From an uncultured Rhodospirillales bacterium (GTDB taxonomy: Bacteria; Pseudomonadota; Alphaproteobacteria; RF32; CAG-239), in contig CADBMA010000116.1 of assembly GCA_902795665.1 (NCBI GenBank), positions 1-17,467 on the forward strand: a DNA stretch of 17,467 bases, in the 5' to 3' direction. The first letter of the stretch is position 1. Each line of letters begins with the position of its first letter. The notes beneath the pieces are model-generated. The model saw only the letters and a program-made list of their open reading frames with translations. It searched no databases and was not told where the DNA came from. Below are positions 14,114 to 17,467 of this stretch, in pieces. The translations under genes were made by a program, and so were the position numbers.

Positions 14114-15136
14114 ATGTCAAAACTGTGCAATAACAGGATTTTGCATAAATTCTGCCAAAACCGACGAGCCTATTGGGCAGCAATCTTATTTGGAATAATC
14201 ATGTTATTGAGTTTTGCCGCCGAGTTCATCGCTAATGACAATCCGCTGATTGTTTCATACAAAAACAAATTATACTTTCCGGTTTTCATAAATTATACTG
14301 ACGCCGATTTTGGCGGCGATTTTCCAACTCCGGCCGACTACAAGGATGAATTTATCATTGATAATATTAACCAAAATGGTTGGATGCTGATGCCTCCAAT
14401 CCCTTTTTCATTCAACACTGTCGATTTTCGTATGAAAACACCAACTCCTGCTGCCCCCAGCCGCTCACATTGGCTGGGAACCGATGACGAGGGCAGGGAT
14501 ATTGTATCACGAATTTTATACGGAGTTCGCCTCTCAGTAATTTTTGCCCTCATATTAACATTCATTTCTTCTCTAATTGGTATAATAGCCGGAGCAATTC
14601 AAGGATATTTCGGCGGAAAAACTGATATTTTAATGCAGCGTTTCATAGAGATATGGGACTCTCTGCCGCAATTATTTATTTTAATAATCGTAGCCAGCTT
14701 ATTTGTTCCAACCTTCTGGACATTGTTGATAATATTGCTGTTTTTCTCATGGACATCACTAACCGGAATGGTGCGCGCCGAGTTTATGCGCGCTCGCAAT
14801 TTTGATTTTGTAAAAGCCGCAAGAGTGCTTGGAGTTGGAAATTGGCGAATCATATACCGCCACATTCTGCCAAACGCCGTTGTTGCCGCCATAACATTCA
14901 TTCCCTTTTTGATATCCGAGGCCATTGTATCTCTTACCGCTTTAGATTTCTTAGGTTTAGGACTTTCACACGAATATCCGTCATTAGGCGACTTGGTACG
15001 TCAAGGCAAAGATAATTTGCAAGCCCCTTGGATAGGAATTTCAATTTTTGTAGTTTTATCAACACTTTTAACTTTGTTAATCTTTATAGGCGAGGGCGTG
15101 CGTGATGCTCTGGATACCAGAAAGGAACAAAGATGA
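14114..15136 (+). CDS. yejE: Peptide ABC transporter permease, YejE type
   Basis: One of two permease subunits of a peptide importer in the inner membrane. The 340 residues match E. coli YejE (341) in length and layout: first membrane helix about 19-40, then a long periplasmic segment with FGGDFPTPADY, GWMLMPPIPFSF and HWLGTDDEGRDIVSRILYG. A five-helix permease core follows, with the EAA-type ATPase-contact loop around 232-254 (FVKAARVLGVGNWRIIYRHI). GAGGA (14101-14105) precedes the ATG by eight bases. It overlaps the downstream ATPase by 4 nt (ATGA). In known yej operons YejB is encoded immediately upstream of YejE; here that place is taken by the sulfatase-fold gene, so the YejB partner must come from elsewhere. 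Confidence 0.93.
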   Translation: MSKLCNNRILHKFCQNRRAYWAAILFGIIMLLSFAAEFIANDNPLIVSYKNKLYFPVFINYTDADFGGDFPTPADYKDEFIIDNINQNGWMLMPPIPFSFNTVDFRMKTPTPAAPSRSHWLGTDDEGRDIVSRILYGVRLSVIFALILTFISSLIGIIAGAIQGYFGGKTDILMQRFIEIWDSLPQLFILIIVASLFVPTFWTLLIILLFFSWTSLTGMVRAEFMRARNFDFVKAARVLGVGNWRIIYRHILPNAVVAAITFIPFLISEAIVSLTALDFLGLGLSHEYPSLGDLVRQGKDNLQAPWIGISIFVVLSTLLTLLIFIGEGVRDALDTRKEQR

Positions 15137-16680
15137 ACCTACTGGAAGTAAAAAATTTAAGCATTAATGTCAGTAATGGGCGAGAGGTTGTACATGGTAT
15201 AAACTTTTCGCTAAAACAAGGAGAAATTTTAGGCATTGTCGGTGAGTCAGGCTCGGGAAAATCACTGACCGCGCTCTCAATTCTAGGCTTATTTCCAAGC
15301 CACGGATCAATAAAACTATCCGGCACAGAAATCCAGACCGCCTCAGAAAAACAATTGCAAGAATTGCGCGGTGGAAAAATCGGTTTTATTTTTCAAGAAC
15401 CAATGTCATCACTTAACCCGTTGCATAAAATAGGGCATCAAATTGCCGAAACAATAATATCTCACCGCGGTCTGTCTGCAAAGCAAGCTCTAAAAGAAGC
15501 TCTGTCATTGTTGCAAAAGGTAGGAATTAAAGATGCCGAAAAACGCATCAATGCTTATCCTTTTGAACTTTCCGGCGGGCAGCGCCAAAGAGTGATGATT
15601 GCGATGGCAATTGCCAACAACCCGCAGATTTTGATTGCTGATGAACCGACAACCGCGCTTGATGTTACTGTTCAGGAACAAATCATCAATCTGCTGTTGG
15701 ATTTACGCAAGCAAATGAATATGGCAATAATTTTTATCAGTCATGACTTGGCAGTAATTCGTAAAATCGCCGATAGAGTTTTGGTTATGAAAGATGGCAA
15801 AATTGTAGAAAGCGGTGCCACAGAAACGGTATTTAACACCCCTCAGAACAGTTACACTAAAACATTAATAAACTCTATTAACATTTTGAAAAATAACAAT
15901 AATGAATCTACTGAGCAATTACTCTCCGCCCAAAATATCAAAGTGCATTTTCCGCTGAAAAGAAATTTTTGGGGAAGGGTAACCCAATGGGTAAAAGCTG
16001 TTGATGATATTTCTTTCCTTATAAACAAGGGGCAAACTTTGGGAATTGTTGGAGAATCTGGTTCCGGAAAAAGCACATTGGGACTGTCTTTAGTCGGAAT
16101 CAACAAATACGAAGGAAAATTTATATATCAAAATCAATGCATTAAAACAAATAATATCAAAAATTTTCGGCGGCAGATACAAATTGTATTCCAAGATCCT
16201 TACAATTCGCTTAATCCGCGAATGAACGTAGAAGAGATTATCTGTGAAGGATTAATAGTTAATTTTCCTAAACTAAGCAAACAAGAGTGCCGCCAACGTG
16301 TAGTTGATGTTATCAATGAGGTGGGATTATCCAGCGAAGATATAGAAAAATATCCTCACCAATTCTCAGGGGGGCAGCGGCAACGAATAGCTATTGCAAG
16401 AGCATTGGTTTTGGAACCGCAGCTGCTCATTTTGGACGAACCGACCTCGGCTCTTGATGTTACCATTCAAGCCCAGATACTGAACTTATTACAAAAAATT
16501 CAAAATCGCCGACAGATAAGCTATATCTTTATTTCTCACGATATGAAAGCAATTAAAACAATGTCAGATACCGTTATTGTTATGAAAGACGGCAAAATTG
16601 TCGAACAAGGCTCTACTAAACAAATCTTTGAACATCCTCACGAGCAATATACACAACAGCTCATTGCCGCCGCTTATTAA
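15133..16680 (+). CDS. yejF: Peptide ABC transporter, double ATPase subunit, YejF type
   Basis: A fused ATPase carrying two complete nucleotide-binding domains in 515 residues (E. coli YejF has 529). Domain 1: Walker A GESGSGKS (37-44), signature LSGGQ (146-150), Walker B ILIADE (166-171), switch His in FISHD (204). Domain 2: Walker A GESGSGKS (307-314), signature FSGGQ (411-415), Walker B LLILDE (431-436) and a second FISHD. Both sites look competent. It powers the YejE-containing permease at the cytoplasmic face of the inner membrane. The ATG overlaps the yejE stop (ATGA), with AAAGGAA just before it. No terminator follows the TAA; a phage-like open frame starts at once. Confidence 0.95.
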   Translation: MNLLEVKNLSINVSNGREVVHGINFSLKQGEILGIVGESGSGKSLTALSILGLFPSHGSIKLSGTEIQTASEKQLQELRGGKIGFIFQEPMSSLNPLHKIGHQIAETIISHRGLSAKQALKEALSLLQKVGIKDAEKRINAYPFELSGGQRQRVMIAMAIANNPQILIADEPTTALDVTVQEQIINLLLDLRKQMNMAIIFISHDLAVIRKIADRVLVMKDGKIVESGATETVFNTPQNSYTKTLINSINILKNNNNESTEQLLSAQNIKVHFPLKRNFWGRVTQWVKAVDDISFLINKGQTLGIVGESGSGKSTLGLSLVGINKYEGKFIYQNQCIKTNNIKNFRRQIQIVFQDPYNSLNPRMNVEEIICEGLIVNFPKLSKQECRQRVVDVINEVGLSSEDIEKYPHQFSGGQRQRIAIARALVLEPQLLILDEPTSALDVTIQAQILNLLQKIQNRRQISYIFISHDMKAIKTMSDTVIVMKDGKIVEQGSTKQIFEHPHEQYTQQLIAAAY

Positions 16681-16681
16681 T

Positions 16682-17467
16682 TCGGCTTTTATAGACGACA
16701 ATCTTGGAAGCTTGAGCCGATTTGATAGTCTTGAGGCGGTGGAAAACGAGGCAAGAGAAAAAGCAGCCCCGCTGTATGAAAAATTTTATCAACGCGGAGA
16801 TTTGGCAGAAGTGGAAGCTAAAAACTTGGCGGCTAGGGAGCAGTCTAAGCAAAATTTAATAAATCAGTTAAATTCGGGTGAGTATTCCGATATTCCGTTC
16901 GGAGCATTACCGGAAAATATAAGACAGCAAGTCAATCAAATCAGGGTAAATAATGGTGAAATACCTCTGGATGCTGATATGATAATACCGGCTGGTGTAG
17001 TGCGAAAATGGCGCGGAAATCGTATGTTGGAGAATTATACACCAGAAAGGATTGCTCAAATTGCTGATGAGGTTTATCATTTGTCTGACGTTAATGTGTC
17101 AGAGAGCAAGTATCCTCATATTCAGAAGTTGTCAAGAGAAAGGGATGGGCATAACAACGATTTTATAGGTTTTGTCTCAAGAAATGATAAAACAGGCGAT
17201 ACGGTTGCAAAAACTGTATATCAAAAACCAAGAAGAGGCTCGGCTGAGCGCCAATCAGCGTCGTTACAGGATAATCCTGCCGGCAGGAAGCGTCTCTCTG
17301 ACCTACAAGCCTCTTCTATGGACAACAATGTACCATCTCTTGCCACTTATGTCAAGGAAAATCCATTCTTACAGCAGGAAATCGGGAAAATCCGCAAAAA
17401 CCCGCTGTTTCAGACTGAGTATAAGATGAGCGAGCTTCCGGATACTGACTGGAGAATACTCGACCAA
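16682..17467 (+). pseudogene. Phage-like large-protein fragment, no start codon, open to window end
   Basis: The frame 2 reading is free of stops from 16586 (inside yejF) through the last base, so at least 262 residues lie after yejF. It reads FIDDNLGSLSRFDSLEAVEN, then EAREKAAPLYEKFYQRGD. A helix of that 'A-PLY' type is, from memory, common in very large phage polyvalent or structural proteins. Later parts include PHIQKLSRERDGHNNDFIGF and a hydrophilic tail. The first in-frame ATG is at 16979, and no start has a convincing ribosome binding site (the best is GTG 16811 with a distant GGAG). I read it as the interior or 3' part of a phage gene that lost its beginning, or as a boundary where an element or assembly join meets yejF. 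A nuclease-type end domain is conceivable but unproven. Confidence 0.5.

Noticed and set aside
17172..17429. An 85-residue ORF on the + strand in another frame
   Set aside because: It lies within the longer phage-like open frame, has a low-complexity basic composition and no SD, so it is a shadow.

Overview
The window looks like a chromosomal segment of an AT-rich alphaproteobacterium, probably an uncultured host- or gut-associated lineage. That is an inference from the gene set: murA followed by an M16 (mitochondrial-processing-type) peptidase and rnhA, a DsbD/ScsB-type reductase divergent from yqgE, and YejE/YejF-type transporter genes. No 16S rRNA or other taxonomic marker is present. No tRNA, rRNA, CRISPR array or intact transposase was seen.

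Region 1 (about 1-4300) is accessory. It opens with the last codons of a + strand gene and a terminator. Next comes an orphan intracellular HExxH protein (269-1351) of very low GC with its own sigma70-like promoter. It is flanked by related repeat/terminator sequences. A YgjV-like small membrane protein (minus strand) and a decayed MmcQ/YjbR fragment follow. Then come two tandem paralogous genes of unknown family (2521-3267 and 3531-4265). Each has its own closely matching promoter, no Shine-Dalgarno sequence, a strong terminator, and base composition unlike its neighbours.

Region 2 (about 4344-8622) is a compact + strand operon: a 47-residue basic protein, murA, an M16 zinc peptidase, a Schlafen/AlbA_2-domain protein and rnhA. 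Genes overlap or are separated by at most 11 nt, so they are probably co-transcribed and partly translationally coupled. It joins peptidoglycan precursor synthesis with proteolysis and RNA metabolism.

Region 3 (8597-11931) holds a long DsbD/ScsB-like transmembrane thiol reductase on the minus strand, whose 3' end overlaps the 3' end of rnhA. It is divergent from yqgE (AlgH/UPF0301).

Region 4 (about 12000-16680) is a second + strand unit. A membrane-anchored protein with the architecture of LtaS/EptA sulfatase-fold transferases, but apparently without the catalytic residues, is followed 4 nt later by a YejE-type peptide-transporter permease, which overlaps a YejF-type double ATPase by 4 nt. 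yejA and yejB are not in the window.

Region 5 (16681-17467) is a reading frame open to the window end without a convincing start. It resembles part of a large phage protein and abuts the yejF stop codon, so it is either a prophage remnant or an insertion/assembly boundary.

The best candidates for undescribed biology are the HExxH gene in its repeat-flanked setting, the duplicated SD-less gene pair, and the sulfatase-fold pseudoenzyme coupled to yejEF.
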